Shown in pieces: positions 22,395 to 33,941 of a stretch of 64,000 nt of DNA. This stretch comes from Microtetraspora malaysiensis (GTDB lineage Bacteria > Actinomycetota > Actinomycetes > Streptosporangiales > Streptosporangiaceae): positions 62,001 to 126,000 of the forward strand of contig NZ_BBYJ01000004.1 of NCBI RefSeq assembly GCF_001528665.1. Reading direction: 5' to 3'. Each line of letters opens with the position of its first letter. Positions within the stretch are counted from its first letter, which is position 1. The notes under the pieces were generated by a model. It saw only the letters and a list, made by a program, of their open reading frames with translations. It did not search any database and was not told where the DNA came from. Made by a program: the position numbers and the translations under genes.

Positions 22395-25300
22395 GAGCTC
22401 TCCTCCTCATTACCGGGCGCGGCGCCGGAGCCGGACACGTCGGCTCGGCCGCGCCGTACACCCTGCTGGTAGCTGGACAGCCGGCTGCGAACCAAATCGG
22501 GCGAGACCGCCGGTCTGGCCGCGTCCGGAGTGCTGGTCACCGCGTCCACCGAACCGGGCACCAGATTGGCCTTGGGGGTCCGCCTCGGCAAGCCCGCGTC
22601 CGTGACGCCGCCTGTGGTGGGAGCGCTCGCGGCGGCGGCCGCCCGGTATCCACTGTCCGCCTGGGATCCCCAGCTTCCCCGGGCCGCGCCGTCCCCGGAC
22701 GGCCGGGCCGCGGTCGCGCCGGAGGCCGCGCCCGAGGTCAGGTCGGCGCCCGGTGTCTCCCGCGCCCCGGTCCCGCCGCCGTCGGCGCGTACGGCGCCCG
22801 CGGCCTGCTGGGCGGGACGGCGGAACCAGGCGGACTCGACCGCGGCGAAGATCGGCAGGAACTCGTCCCCCCGCTCCAGGTGCGTGTCGTCGGAGACCGG
22901 CGAGGGCATCGGGGTCGCGGCACCGATGGGGAAGGCGCCCGAGTGCTCGGTGAACCTGGGCACGTTCAGCGGCGACTCCGGGACGGACGGCCGCGAGCCC
23001 GCGACCCCCGGCCGGTCCGCACGCCCGGCCGGGTCGGAGGGCCCGGCGCCGGGACGTCCGTCGTGGTCGGAGTGGCGGGCCGAGTAGCCCGCGGGCGCGC
23101 TCCAGCCGGGCTGCGCCGCGGCGCCGTCGTCGGCCGTCCGGCCGGCGGTCCCGATGGCGGGGAAGCTCTCGGTGTCCTGCTGCCCCTGGTCGCCGAAGGC
23201 GGAGAACCCGCCGGGGGCGATCTGGGCGCCGCCGGCGGCCGAGAAGCCGCTGGCGGCGGGCTTGCGCGTGGGCAGTCCGTTCGCCCGGCCCGGCGACGCG
23301 TCGCCGGCCGGGGTGGTGGCGCCCGGAGCGGGAGTGCGGGTGTCCCGCTGACCCGGTACGGCGGCGCCCCGGGCGCCCCGCGCCGGGAGGGCTCCGCCCT
23401 GGGTCGGTTCGAGCCCGCCGCCACCCGGTGACCGCGTCGGAGCCGGCCCCGCGATCTGGGCGCGGCCCTGCTGGCCGTTCTGGCCGTGCTGGCCGCTCTG
23501 GCCGCTCGCGGGCAGGGCGGCGCCCGGACGCGCGGGCGCGCTCCGCTCGTCGCCGGCGACGAGCGCGGCCGGGAACAACACCATGGCGATCAACCCGCCG
23601 GAGTCACCCGGGCGGAGCTGGACTCGGATGCCGTGCCGCTGGGCGAGGCGGCCGACCACGAAGAGCCCCATCCGCCGGGAGACGGACACGTCCACGGCGG
23701 GCGGCTCGGAGAGTCTGCGGTTGGCCTCGGCCAGTTCGTCCGGCGACATGCCGATCCCGGAGTCGCACACCGAGAGCAGCACCGCGCCGCCCTCGACGCG
23801 GTCGCTCGACACCACGACCTTGGTGCGGTCGGACGAGAAGGAGATGGCGTTCTCCAGCAGCTCCGCGACCAGGTGGACGGAGTCGTTGGCGGCGTGCCCG
23901 GCGACCGAGGCGGAGCGGTGGACCCGCACGTTCACCCGCTCGTAGTCCTCGACCTCCGACAGGGCCGCGCGTACGACGTCGACCAGGAGCGCCGGCTTGC
24001 TGCGCTTGCGCGCGGACTCGTGCCCGGCGAGGACCAGGAGGTTCTCACTGTTGCGGCGCATGCGGGTGGCCAGGTGGTCCAGCTTGAACAGGTCGGCGAG
24101 GCGACGGCCGTCCTGCTCGCCGCGCTCCAGGCCGTCGATCAGCGAGATCTGCCGCTCGACGAGCGTCTGGGTCCGCCACGACAGGTTCACGAACATGGCG
24201 TTGACGTGGGTGCGCAGCCGGGACTCCTCGGCGGCCAGCCGGACGGCCTGCGCGTGCACCTCGTCGAACGCCTGGGCCACCTCGCCGATCTCGTCCTCCG
24301 TACCGAGGTCGATGGGCTGCACCTCGGGGGCGGCCCCGGCGTCGTCCGACTCGCGCATCCGCCGTACGACCTCGGGGAGCCGGGTTCCGGCGATCTCCAG
24401 GGCCTCGGCGCGCAGCCGGCGCAGCGGCCGGACCATCGAGCGGGCGATGAGCACGGTGGTGGCGAGGACCAGCATGAGCAGCGCGAGGATCAGCCCGGCG
24501 GCGATCAGCGCGTTGCGCTGCTCGGCCGACTGCAGGCCGGTGGCGCGGTCGATGACGGCCGTGGAGAGCCGCTTCTCGGCGACCGCGAGCTGCTCGATCG
24601 TCTTGGTGCTGTGCTGGAACCAGCGCACCACCATGCGGTCCCTGGACTTGTAGCCGCTGAGGGAGACGTTCTGGATCGCCAGGGTGATCGCCCAGGACTT
24701 GGTCAGCTCGGTGTCCACGACGTTCTTGTCGCTGAGGAGCCCGGCGAGGAAGGCCGCGTCGGCGGAGTTCGTCTCGGCGTAGAAGCGGTCGACGAACCCC
24801 TGCTGGCGCGACTGGGAGGCGATGAAGTCGCGCAGCTCGTAGGCGGTGAACCGCTGGTGCGGCTCAAGCAGCTCCCTGGTCAGCATCTGGCGCTGCCGCG
24901 ACGCCTCCTCCTTGGCGTTGGCCAGCGCGCCCAGGGCCCGCATGTCGGCGATGACGACGGCGTCGTCGCCGCTCTGGCCGAGCTCGTCGTGCAGCCGCAG
25001 CAGGCCGGCGATGATGCCGCTGTAGTCTTCCTCGCTGCCCTTCTCGCGGACGTTCTCCAGACCGGAGAGCCGGTTCCCCGCCTGCTCGGCGAGCTGTACG
25101 GCTCGCACGCCGTAGCCGTCGTCGATCTTCGCGAGGTCGGCGGCGACCTTCCGGGCGAGGCCGTCGACCACGCCGTGCTGGTCGGCGAGGGTGATCTTGG
25201 TGGACCCGTCCACGTTGTAGACCCGCTTCGCGTCGCCGCCGCGCGCGGCGAGGTCGCGTTCCATGGCGAGTTGCTGGGAGAGGTCGCGCAGCCGTACGGA

Positions 25301-25531
25301 GTACTCGGCGGCCGAGCTCGTCCGCTGGTACGCGTTCAGGCTGTCCACCGAGTCGACGACCTTGGCGCCCGCGAGGGCCACCGCCACCAGGGTCGGCGCG
25401 ACGATCAAGGCGGTCAGCCGGGAGGGAACGCGCCAATTCCGGGGTGCCAGGCGCCGCGCCCATGCGCCGCTCGGCGTCCCCGCCGTCTCCTCCGCGTCGC
25501 TTCGCTGCTCCGTACTCACCGGCCCCGCCAT
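22391..25531 (-). CDS. cvnA: Conservon membrane sensor ATPase CvnA (copy 3)
   Basis: A 1046-aa protein with the same plan as copies 1 and 2: NWRVPSRLTALIVAPTLVAVALAG (TM1), a NIT-like extracellular region with QLAMERDLAARGGDAKRVY, a second membrane helix (AAGLILALLMLVLATTVLIA), HAMP, a dimerisation helix with DHLATRMRRN, and HATPase_c (ELLENAISFSSD, DSGIGM). The disordered tail of about 380 residues ends with FLPIFAAVESAWFR, GLPRRTPKANLVPG and RLSSYQQG. ATG at 25531 has GAGGG 9 nt upstream; GTG at 25519 is the alternative. It is the most diverged of the three, for example in its dimerisation helix (RRLADLFKLDHLATRM). Confidence 0.92.
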   Translation of the reverse strand: MAGPVSTEQRSDAEETAGTPSGAWARRLAPRNWRVPSRLTALIVAPTLVAVALAGAKVVDSVDSLNAYQRTSSAAEYSVRLRDLSQQLAMERDLAARGGDAKRVYNVDGSTKITLADQHGVVDGLARKVAADLAKIDDGYGVRAVQLAEQAGNRLSGLENVREKGSEEDYSGIIAGLLRLHDELGQSGDDAVVIADMRALGALANAKEEASRQRQMLTRELLEPHQRFTAYELRDFIASQSRQQGFVDRFYAETNSADAAFLAGLLSDKNVVDTELTKSWAITLAIQNVSLSGYKSRDRMVVRWFQHSTKTIEQLAVAEKRLSTAVIDRATGLQSAEQRNALIAAGLILALLMLVLATTVLIARSMVRPLRRLRAEALEIAGTRLPEVVRRMRESDDAGAAPEVQPIDLGTEDEIGEVAQAFDEVHAQAVRLAAEESRLRTHVNAMFVNLSWRTQTLVERQISLIDGLERGEQDGRRLADLFKLDHLATRMRRNSENLLVLAGHESARKRSKPALLVDVVRAALSEVEDYERVNVRVHRSASVAGHAANDSVHLVAELLENAISFSSDRTKVVVSSDRVEGGAVLLSVCDSGIGMSPDELAEANRRLSEPPAVDVSVSRRMGLFVVGRLAQRHGIRVQLRPGDSGGLIAMVLFPAALVAGDERSAPARPGAALPASGQSGQHGQNGQQGRAQIAGPAPTRSPGGGGLEPTQGGALPARGARGAAVPGQRDTRTPAPGATTPAGDASPGRANGLPTRKPAASGFSAAGGAQIAPGGFSAFGDQGQQDTESFPAIGTAGRTADDGAAAQPGWSAPAGYSARHSDHDGRPGAGPSDPAGRADRPGVAGSRPSVPESPLNVPRFTEHSGAFPIGAATPMPSPVSDDTHLERGDEFLPIFAAVESAWFRRPAQQAAGAVRADGGGTGARETPGADLTSGAASGATAARPSGDGAARGSWGSQADSGYRAAAAASAPTTGGVTDAGLPRRTPKANLVPGSVDAVTSTPDAARPAVSPDLVRSRLSSYQQGVRRGRADVSGSGAAPGNEEESS
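23471..23506. repeat. 9-bp tandem repeat in the cvnA3 tail
   Basis: Four copies of a 9-bp unit beginning CTGGCC. On the minus strand they encode GQ-rich tripeptides (SGQ, HGQ, NGQ) in the disordered tail of CvnA3. It is analogous in unit length to the repeat in cvnA1 but unrelated in sequence. Confidence 0.75.
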
Positions 25532-25585
25532 TCTGGGATGCCCTCACGCATCCCGACAGCATGAAGTGACATCGCTACTCAAACG

Positions 25586-25602
25586 CGGACAATTCGACCA
25601 CA
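25586..25602 (-). promoter_or_regulatory. Conserved box upstream of cvnA3
   Basis: The minus strand reads TGTGGTCGAATTGTCCG, 55 bp upstream of the cvnA3 ATG. It is the third member of the box set shared by all cvnA genes here. A 14-bp palindrome TTACCA-AC-TGGTAA lies further upstream at 25648-25661, and a GGGG/CCCC hairpin at 25661-25675. Confidence 0.45.
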
Positions 25603-25702
25603 AGGTCACGATTACCGGCGATTCGCCCTCAAAGGCGCACAGAATTGTTACCAACTGGTAAGGGGTCTTTCCCCTGCGTCTCCGGCCACGTCTCCAGCTA
25701 GG

Positions 25703-27976
25703 TCACCGCAGCGCGGCGAGCACGTGTCGCCGTACGTCACCCCGCTGCTCAACGTCCACGAGAGGCCTGCCGGCCCGATCGACGACGTAGAAGACGTCCA
25801 CGGCCTCCGCGCCGAGAGTCTCCACCCGGGCCGCTCTCACGTCAAGGCCACATTCGCCGAAAGCCCGCCCAATTCGCCACAGAAGCCCCGGACGGTCATG
25901 CGCCCGCACCTCGACCACCGTGGCCGTGCTGGACGCGTCGTCCACCAGCGTGACCCGCGGCGGCGCGACGGGGACGCGCGACCGCCGCATCGCGCCGGCC
26001 CGGCGGGCCAGCCGCCGCTCGATGTCCAGGCGCCCGGCCAGCACCAGGCGCAGGTCGGCCTCGAGCGCCGCCGGGTCCGGCGGCGAGCCGTACTCGGGCA
26101 CGACGGCGAACTCGATCACGGCGGTCGAGCCGGCCGACGCCGAGGCCGCCGACCTGACGACGAGCCGGTGCGCGGCCAGCACCCCGGCCGCGTGCCACAG
26201 CAGCCCCGGACGGTCCGGCGCCACCACCGTCACCGCGCCGCCGTGGACCCGTACCGCGCCGCCGCCGTGCCGGGCCAGCGCGGCCTGCTCGGGCGAGAGG
26301 ACCGGCGCGGGCGCGGGCGGCGCGCCGGACAGCACCGACCGCACCCGGCGCACCAGGTCGGCGACCAGCGACGCCTTCCAGGAGTTCCACGCGGCCGGGC
26401 CGGTGGCCTCACCGTCCGCGACCGCGAGCACGGCCAGGAGTTCCAGCACCTCGCGGGAGCCCACGGCCTCCGCCACGCGGGAGACGGTCAGCGGATCGTC
26501 GAGGTCGCGCCGGGTCGCCGTCTCGGGCAGCAGGAGGTGGTGGCGGACGACCCGGGTCAGGACGTCCACGTCCGCGCGCGGCAGGCCCATCCGGAAGCCG
26601 ATGTCCCCGGCGACGACCTCGCCCGTCACCGAGTGGTCGCCCGGCCATCCCTTGCCCACGTCGTGCAGCAGGGCCGAGATGAGCAACAGGTCGGGACGGG
26701 ACACCTCACGCGTGTACGCGGCGGCCGCCGCGGCCGTCTCGATCAGGTGCCGGTCCACGGTGTACCGGTGCACCGGGTTGCGCTGCGGGCGGTGCCGTAC
26801 CCGCTCCCAGTCGGGGATGAGGCGCACGAGGACGCCCGACTGGTCCAGCTCCTCCCATACGGGCACCGCGGCGCGTCCCGCGCCCAGCAGCGACACCAGG
26901 GCGTCCCTGGCCTCCTTCGGCCACGGCACAGGGAGCGGCGGGCACTGCGCGGCCAGTGTGGACACCGTCGCGGGGGCCATCGGCAGCCCGGCCCCGGCCG
27001 CCGCCGCGGCGGCGCGGAGCACGAGAACGGGGTCCGTACGCGGTTCGGCGCCCCGGGCGAGCACCACCTCGCCGCCGTGCTCGACCACACCGTCGGCGAG
27101 CGGCCGCCGCCCCCGCGGCACGGGGCCGGCCAGCAGCCGGTCCACCGTCCGCCAGGTCGCGTCGAACGCGTGCGAGATCGTGCGCCCCGCCTCGGCCAGG
27201 CGGCGCATCAGCGCCTCGGCGTCCAGCAGGCCGAGGCTGCCCGCGACCGCCTCCTGCTCCTGCAGCACCAGCCGGTCCGCGCCGCGTCCCGTGACCAGGT
27301 GCAGCGCGTGCCGCGCGTCCAGCAGCAGCTCATGCGCCTCCCGGACCCGGGGGCCGGGCGCCGGGGCGACCCAGGCGGCGGCCACGGCCTGCATCGCCTG
27401 CACGTCCCGCAGCCCGCCCCGCGAGTCGCGCAGGTCGGGTTCGAGGAGGAAGGCCAGCTCGCCGCTCGCCCCGGCCCGCCGGTCGGCCGCCTCCCTCAGC
27501 TCGGCCAGCCTGCGCCGGGAGCGGGCGCGCCAGTCGGCGAGCACGGCCTCGCGCAGCGCCCGGGTCAGCTCGGCGTCGCCCGCGACGTGCCTGGCCTGAA
27601 TCAGGCCGAGCGCCGCCTTCAAGTCCTCGCGGGCCACCTCGGCCGCCTCGTCGAGCGTGCGGACCGAGTGGTCGAGCCCGACGCCGGAGTCCCAGATCGG
27701 GTACCAGAGGCGGTCCGCGAGCCGGCCCACGTCGTCCCGGCCGTCGTGCAGCAGGACGAGGTCGAGGTCGCTGCCCGGGGCGAGCTCGCCCCGCCCCAGG
27801 CTGCCGACCGCGACGAGCGCGACGCCGTCGAACGCGTTCCGATCCGCGGCGGCGCGCCCGTCCCGGGCGTACGGCCGCGCGCACGCCGCACGGAGCAGAT
27901 CGGCGAGCCACCTGTCGACGTCCGCCGCGCGTTCCTTGCGCGCGGCGGCGAACGAGCGAGCGTCCCCTCTCGCCAT
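25703..27976 (-). CDS. glnD: [Protein-PII] nucleotidylyltransferase GlnD
   Basis: A 757-aa bifunctional PII-modifying enzyme. Order: nucleotidyltransferase domain with GSLGRGELAPGSDLDLVLL (GS...DxD), a helical region, an HD domain (SALLHDVGKGWPGDHSVTG) that removes the modification, and two C-terminal ACT domains (APDRPGLLWHAAGVL, AHDRPGLLWRIGRAFGE) that sense glutamine. In actinomycetes this enzyme is known to adenylylate rather than uridylylate PII. The start is ATG at 27976; upstream in-frame residues are Arg/Cys-rich and not homologous. It lies 4 bp downstream of the PII gene. Confidence 0.96.
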   Translation of the reverse strand: MARGDARSFAAARKERAADVDRWLADLLRAACARPYARDGRAAADRNAFDGVALVAVGSLGRGELAPGSDLDLVLLHDGRDDVGRLADRLWYPIWDSGVGLDHSVRTLDEAAEVAREDLKAALGLIQARHVAGDAELTRALREAVLADWRARSRRRLAELREAADRRAGASGELAFLLEPDLRDSRGGLRDVQAMQAVAAAWVAPAPGPRVREAHELLLDARHALHLVTGRGADRLVLQEQEAVAGSLGLLDAEALMRRLAEAGRTISHAFDATWRTVDRLLAGPVPRGRRPLADGVVEHGGEVVLARGAEPRTDPVLVLRAAAAAAGAGLPMAPATVSTLAAQCPPLPVPWPKEARDALVSLLGAGRAAVPVWEELDQSGVLVRLIPDWERVRHRPQRNPVHRYTVDRHLIETAAAAAAYTREVSRPDLLLISALLHDVGKGWPGDHSVTGEVVAGDIGFRMGLPRADVDVLTRVVRHHLLLPETATRRDLDDPLTVSRVAEAVGSREVLELLAVLAVADGEATGPAAWNSWKASLVADLVRRVRSVLSGAPPAPAPVLSPEQAALARHGGGAVRVHGGAVTVVAPDRPGLLWHAAGVLAAHRLVVRSAASASAGSTAVIEFAVVPEYGSPPDPAALEADLRLVLAGRLDIERRLARRAGAMRRSRVPVAPPRVTLVDDASSTATVVEVRAHDRPGLLWRIGRAFGECGLDVRAARVETLGAEAVDVFYVVDRAGRPLVDVEQRGDVRRHVLAALR

Positions 27977-27980
27977 GCTG

Positions 27981-29785
<1,805 letters not shown>

Positions 29786-30081
29786 ACTCGCCACCGTGGT
29801 GTTTCGCATTCGTTTCGGAAGGCTCACTTCCGGTCGAGGCACGTGTCAGGATTTAGGAAAGGGACCGAACGGCGAACGCATTAGGAAGCCGCACCACGCG
29901 GAATGCGCGGAACGAAGAAGAGCACAGGGAAGATCGCTGGGAAGATCACGCCCCGCTTGATCGAAAAATCCGGCCGGCCGTCCGAGGCGGGCGAGTTGTG
30001 ACGGTGACGCGGCGAGATCGGCCGGCGGTTCACCCGGGACGCGCCGAACGCGCCCGACACACCCGAGAAGCCCTGGAACGC

Positions 30082-30117
30082 GCGGAAGCGCGCACCGGTT
30101 CCGGTGCGCGCTTCCGC
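30082..30117 (-). terminator. Terminator after the sigma-factor gene
   Basis: A perfect 17-bp inverted repeat (30082-30098 with 30101-30117) with a 2-base centre, 64 bp past the stop of the minus-strand sigma gene. It is a very stable GC hairpin without a T-run. It also insulates the upstream region of amtB. Confidence 0.8.
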
Positions 30118-30181
30118 TCACGCCCTACTCACTCTGGCGGGCCCCCGCCCACGCCGCTCGACCGCGCCGCGCGGCCCGCGC

Positions 30182-31117
30182 TCAGGCCGCGGCGCCCGCC
30201 ATCTTGCGCAGCCGCAGCAGCGCGTCGCGCTCCAGCCGCCTGGCCCGGTCACGGCCGATGCCGTACCGCTCCCCCACCTCGGTGAGCGTGTGCTCGCGGC
30301 CGTCCACGAGGCCGTACCGCCAGCGGAGCATCTCGCGGGCCTGCCCCTCCAGACCCGTCAGCCACACCTCCAGGCGCTCCCGCTCCAGCGTGGCCATCGC
30401 CTGCTGCTCCGGGTCTGCCCAGGTCTCGTCGGCGATCATGTCGCCGAGCTCCGTCTCGTCCTCGTCGCCCACGCCGAGCTGCAGCGACACCGGGTCGGAC
30501 GCCCAGCGGCGCAGCTCCCGAACCCGCTCGATCGGCAGGTCGAGCACCGCGGCGAGGTCGGCGTCGGTCGGCTCCACGTCCAGTTCGGCCAGCATGTCGC
30601 GGCGGACCCGCATCAGGCGGGTCATCTGCTCCCCCGCGTGGGTGGGCAGCCGCACCGGACGCGCCTGCTCGTGGATGGACCGGCCCACGGCCTGGCGGAT
30701 CCACCACGTGGCATAGGTGGAGAACTTGTAACCACGCCGGTAATCGAATTTCTCCACGGCCCGGACCAGGCCCAGGTTCCCCTCCTGGACAAGATCGATC
30801 AGCGGCATCCCCCGGCCGGAGTATTTCCGTGCCACCGCGACCACCAGGCGCAGGTTCGCCTGAATGAACTCGTCCTTCGCGCGCCGCCCCGAAATCGCGA
30901 TGCGTTCCAGCTCCTCGTCGGCCGCGTCCGAAACCCTGGGCTCGACGCGTCCGCTGTCCAGCAGGTGCTCGGCGAAGAGGCCCGCCTCGATGCGCTTGGC
31001 GAGATCCACCTCCTGTTCCGCGGTCAGCAGGGGGACCCGCCCAATTTCCGCCAGGTAGGTCCCCAGCAAGTCCCGATCAGAGACGTGCTGGTCGTGCGTC
31101 CGATTCCCCGTCGCCAT
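30182..31117 (-). CDS. Group 2 sigma-70 factor (SigA/HrdB-related)
   Basis: A 311-aa RNA polymerase sigma factor. Region 1.2 (DLLGTYLAEIGRVPLLTAEQEVDLAKRIEAG), regions 2.1-2.4 (NLRLVVAVARKYSGRGMPLIDLVQEGNLGL through STYATWWIRQAVGRSI), region 3 and region 4.2 (TEVGERYGIGRDRARRLERDALLRL) are all present. It lacks the long acidic region 1.1 of the primary sigma, which places it in group 2 (HrdA/C/D or SigB-like). These recognise -10/-35 elements similar to those of the housekeeping sigma under stress or stationary phase. It is a single gene with no anti-sigma partner adjacent. Confidence 0.9.
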   Translation of the reverse strand: MATGNRTHDQHVSDRDLLGTYLAEIGRVPLLTAEQEVDLAKRIEAGLFAEHLLDSGRVEPRVSDAADEELERIAISGRRAKDEFIQANLRLVVAVARKYSGRGMPLIDLVQEGNLGLVRAVEKFDYRRGYKFSTYATWWIRQAVGRSIHEQARPVRLPTHAGEQMTRLMRVRRDMLAELDVEPTDADLAAVLDLPIERVRELRRWASDPVSLQLGVGDEDETELGDMIADETWADPEQQAMATLERERLEVWLTGLEGQAREMLRWRYGLVDGREHTLTEVGERYGIGRDRARRLERDALLRLRKMAGAAA

Positions 31118-31326
31118 TCGCTGGCACCTCGTTCCGCCGCCGCCGTATGTCCGAGTCGAGTCGGCCCAGGCCAGGGCTTTCCCGCCGTCTTTGTCCTGAC
31201 CCGATCAACGATTTGGCCACAAGAAAGATTCCCAGAACTAATACGACTGGAGAATGGTTTTCGGCGTCCTACTCAAGGAGGAGGCGCCGCCCCGGAAACG
31301 GTTCTGTTTACCCCCTGAGGAGGACG

Positions 31327-32502
31327 TCAAACGACGCGGGCGCCGTCCTTCCACACCTGGTCCACCAGCGGCACGCCGGGGCGGTAGGCCAGGTGGACGT
31401 ACGAGGGAGCCGAAAGGATGACGAGGTCGGCCCTGGCGCCCACCCTGAGCACGCCCACGTCGGTCCTGCGCAGCGCCCGCGCGCCTCCGGCGGTCGCGGC
31501 GCGCACCGCCTCCTTGGGGCTCATCCGCATCTCACGTACGGCCAGCGCCACGCAGAACGGCATCGACGAGGTGAAGGACGACCCGGGGTTGCAGTCGGTG
31601 GCGAGGGCGACGGACACGCCCGCGCCGAGCAGCCGGCGGGCGTCCGGGTACGGCGAGCGGGTGGAGAACTCCGCCCCGGGGAGGAGGGTGGCCACCACCC
31701 CGCTGTCCGCCAGGGCGGCCACATCGGCGTCGGTCAGGTGGGTGCAGTGGTCGGCCGAGGCCGCGCCGAGCTCGCAGGCGATGCGCACGCCCGGCCCCTC
31801 GCCGAGTTGGCCCGCGTGGATCCGGGCGCCCAGCCCGGCCCCGATGCCGGCGGCGAGGATCTCCCGGCTCTGGTCCCCGTCGAACGCGCCCCGCTCACAG
31901 AACACGTCCACCCACCGCGCGTACGGCGCGCACGCCTCCAGCATCGGCCCGGTCACCAGGGAGACGTAGTCGTCGGCGCCGACGCCCGGCGGCACCACGT
32001 GGGCGCCGAGATAGGTGGTCTCGGCGGTGAACCGCCCGGCGATCTCCAGCGAGCGGCGCTCGTCCTCGACGGTCAGGCCGTAGCCGCTCTTGATCTCGAC
32101 GGTGGTCGTGCCCTGCGCGAGCATCTCGGCGACGAGGGCGCCGGCGTTCGCGGCCAGCGCGGCGTCGGCCGCCTCGCGGGTCGCGGCCACGGTCGTGCGT
32201 ATCCCTCCGGCGGAGTACGGCAGGCCCTCCATCCTGGCCGCGAACTCGGCGGTCCGGTCCCCGGCGAACACCAGGTGCGCGTGGCTGTCCACGAACCCCG
32301 GGATGACGGCACGCCCCTCCACCCCAATCCGCCGGTCGGCGGCGGGCACGCCCGGTCCGGACGAGGGGCCGATCCACGCGACGACCCCGTCCTCGACGAT
32401 CAGCGCGGCGTCGGCGATCTCCTCGTGCTCAGGGTCGGCGGTGAAGAGCAGCCCGATGTCCTCGAAGAGCGTCGCCCCACCGGCCGGTGCGTCTGATGTC
32501 AT
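31327..32502 (-). CDS. hutI: Imidazolonepropionase
   Basis: A 391-aa amidohydrolase that opens imidazolonepropionate to N-formimino-L-glutamate in histidine breakdown. Metal-site motifs are present: [42 protein letters not shown] and [12 protein letters not shown]. The start ATG at 32502 gives the usual length; a GTG three codons earlier is possible. It is the last gene of the AllC-like/hutF/hutI set, 62 bp after hutF. No hutH is present in the window. Confidence 0.95.
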   Translation of the reverse strand: MTSDAPAGGATLFEDIGLLFTADPEHEEIADAALIVEDGVVAWIGPSSGPGVPAADRRIGVEGRAVIPGFVDSHAHLVFAGDRTAEFAARMEGLPYSAGGIRTTVAATREAADAALAANAGALVAEMLAQGTTTVEIKSGYGLTVEDERRSLEIAGRFTAETTYLGAHVVPPGVGADDYVSLVTGPMLEACAPYARWVDVFCERGAFDGDQSREILAAGIGAGLGARIHAGQLGEGPGVRIACELGAASADHCTHLTDADVAALADSGVVATLLPGAEFSTRSPYPDARRLLGAGVSVALATDCNPGSSFTSSMPFCVALAVREMRMSPKEAVRAATAGGARALRRTDVGVLRVGARADLVILSAPSYVHLAYRPGVPLVDQVWKDGARVV

Positions 32503-32564
32503 CCCGCTCACCCTCGTTTCCTGGTCGTCGACCGCTTCCCGTTCGGGCAGGTCCGCCCGCCGCG

Positions 32565-33941
32565 CTATCCCCTGGCGTCGGCGACGGCGTCCCGCAGGAG
32601 CGCGCCGACGTCGCCCAGCACGTGCCGCCCCTCCTCGACCACGCGGCGGCCTCCGGAGACGACCGAGTGCACGTCGCCCGCCGTGGCCGCGAAGACGACC
32701 GTCTCGGCCGCCGCGCCCTTGGTCGTGCCCGCCGTACGGACCGAGTCGAGGCGTACGGAGACCAGATCGGCCCACGCGCCCGGGACGAGCAGGCCCGCGT
32801 CGGGGAAACCGAGCGACGCGTGTCCGGCCGCGGTGGCGGCGTCGAGCAGCTCGGCGGCGCGGAAGTGGCCGCGCCGGCGGGTGGCGAGCCGCTCGTCCAG
32901 TTCGACCGCGCGCGCCTCCTCGAACAGGTCGATGACCGCGTGGCTGTCGGAGCCCAGCGTGATCGGCGAGCCGCCGTCCAGCAGGGTGCGCGCCGGGCCG
33001 ATGCCGTCGGCGAGGTCCCGCTCGGTGGTCGGGCACATGCAGACGTGCGTGGTCGAGCCGCCGAGCAGCGCGATGTCGACCTCCGAGAGATGGGTCGCGT
33101 GGACGGCGGTCGAGCGCGGGCCGAGCGCGCCGTGCTCGTGCAGCAACTGGACCGGCGTGGCCGAGTACGCCTGGACGCAGTCGTGGTTCTCCGCGCGCTG
33201 CTCCGAGACGTGCGCGTGCAGCGGGACCGCGTGCCGGTTGGCGAACTCCGCGACCACGCGCATCTGCTCCGGCGGCACCGCGCGGACCGAGTGGATGGCC
33301 GCGCCGACCACCACGTCGTGCGCCTCGCGCAGGGAGCGGCCGAGCGTCTCCACCCTGCCGGCCCAGCGGTGCGCGTCGCCGTCCCCGAAACGGAGCTGGG
33401 TCCCGGTGAGCGGGTGCCCGATCGCGCCGGTGAGGTAGCAGGTGTCGAGCAGGGCGATGCGGACCCCCGCCTGCCGCGCCGCCTCGATGAGCGCGTGGCC
33501 CATCGCGTTCGGGTCGTCGTACGGCACGCCGCCGGGCCCGTGGTGCAGGTAGTGGAACTCGCCGACACAGGTGACGCCCGCGAGGGACATCTCGGCGAAC
33601 GTCGCCCGGGCCAGCGCGAGATAGCGGTCGGGGTCGAGCCCGGCGGCCACGGCGTACATCTGCTCGCGCCACGTCCAGAAGGTGCCGCGCTCGGCCTGGG
33701 TGTGCCCGCGCAGCGCCCGGTGGAAGGCGTGCGAGTGGGCGTTCGCGAGGCCGGGCAGGGTCAGCCCGGCGAGTCGTGTCGCCCCCGGCGGGGGCGGGAC
33801 CTCGGGTTGGACGGCGGCGATCCGCGCGCCCTCCACACGGATGGACACGCACTCCACCACCTCGCCGGGCGGCAGCCACGCCATCTCGCACCAGTAGGTG
33901 ACGCCTCGGTCGGTCCCGGCGGACGGGTTCAGCCCCGGCAC
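32565..33941 (-). CDS. hutF: Formimidoylglutamate deiminase
   Basis: A 458-aa amidohydrolase converting N-formimino-L-glutamate to N-formyl-L-glutamate and ammonia. Motifs: [57 protein letters not shown]. The start is GTG at 33941, with GGAGG 4 nt upstream. It overlaps the preceding gene by 13 bp and keeps the first beta strand (TYWCEMAWL); the ATG at 33884 would cut that strand off. The presence of HutF implies the five-step pathway ending in formate plus glutamate. Confidence 0.93.
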   Translation of the reverse strand: MPGLNPSAGTDRGVTYWCEMAWLPPGEVVECVSIRVEGARIAAVQPEVPPPPGATRLAGLTLPGLANAHSHAFHRALRGHTQAERGTFWTWREQMYAVAAGLDPDRYLALARATFAEMSLAGVTCVGEFHYLHHGPGGVPYDDPNAMGHALIEAARQAGVRIALLDTCYLTGAIGHPLTGTQLRFGDGDAHRWAGRVETLGRSLREAHDVVVGAAIHSVRAVPPEQMRVVAEFANRHAVPLHAHVSEQRAENHDCVQAYSATPVQLLHEHGALGPRSTAVHATHLSEVDIALLGGSTTHVCMCPTTERDLADGIGPARTLLDGGSPITLGSDSHAVIDLFEEARAVELDERLATRRRGHFRAAELLDAATAAGHASLGFPDAGLLVPGAWADLVSVRLDSVRTAGTTKGAAAETVVFAATAGDVHSVVSGGRRVVEEGRHVLGDVGALLRDAVADARG

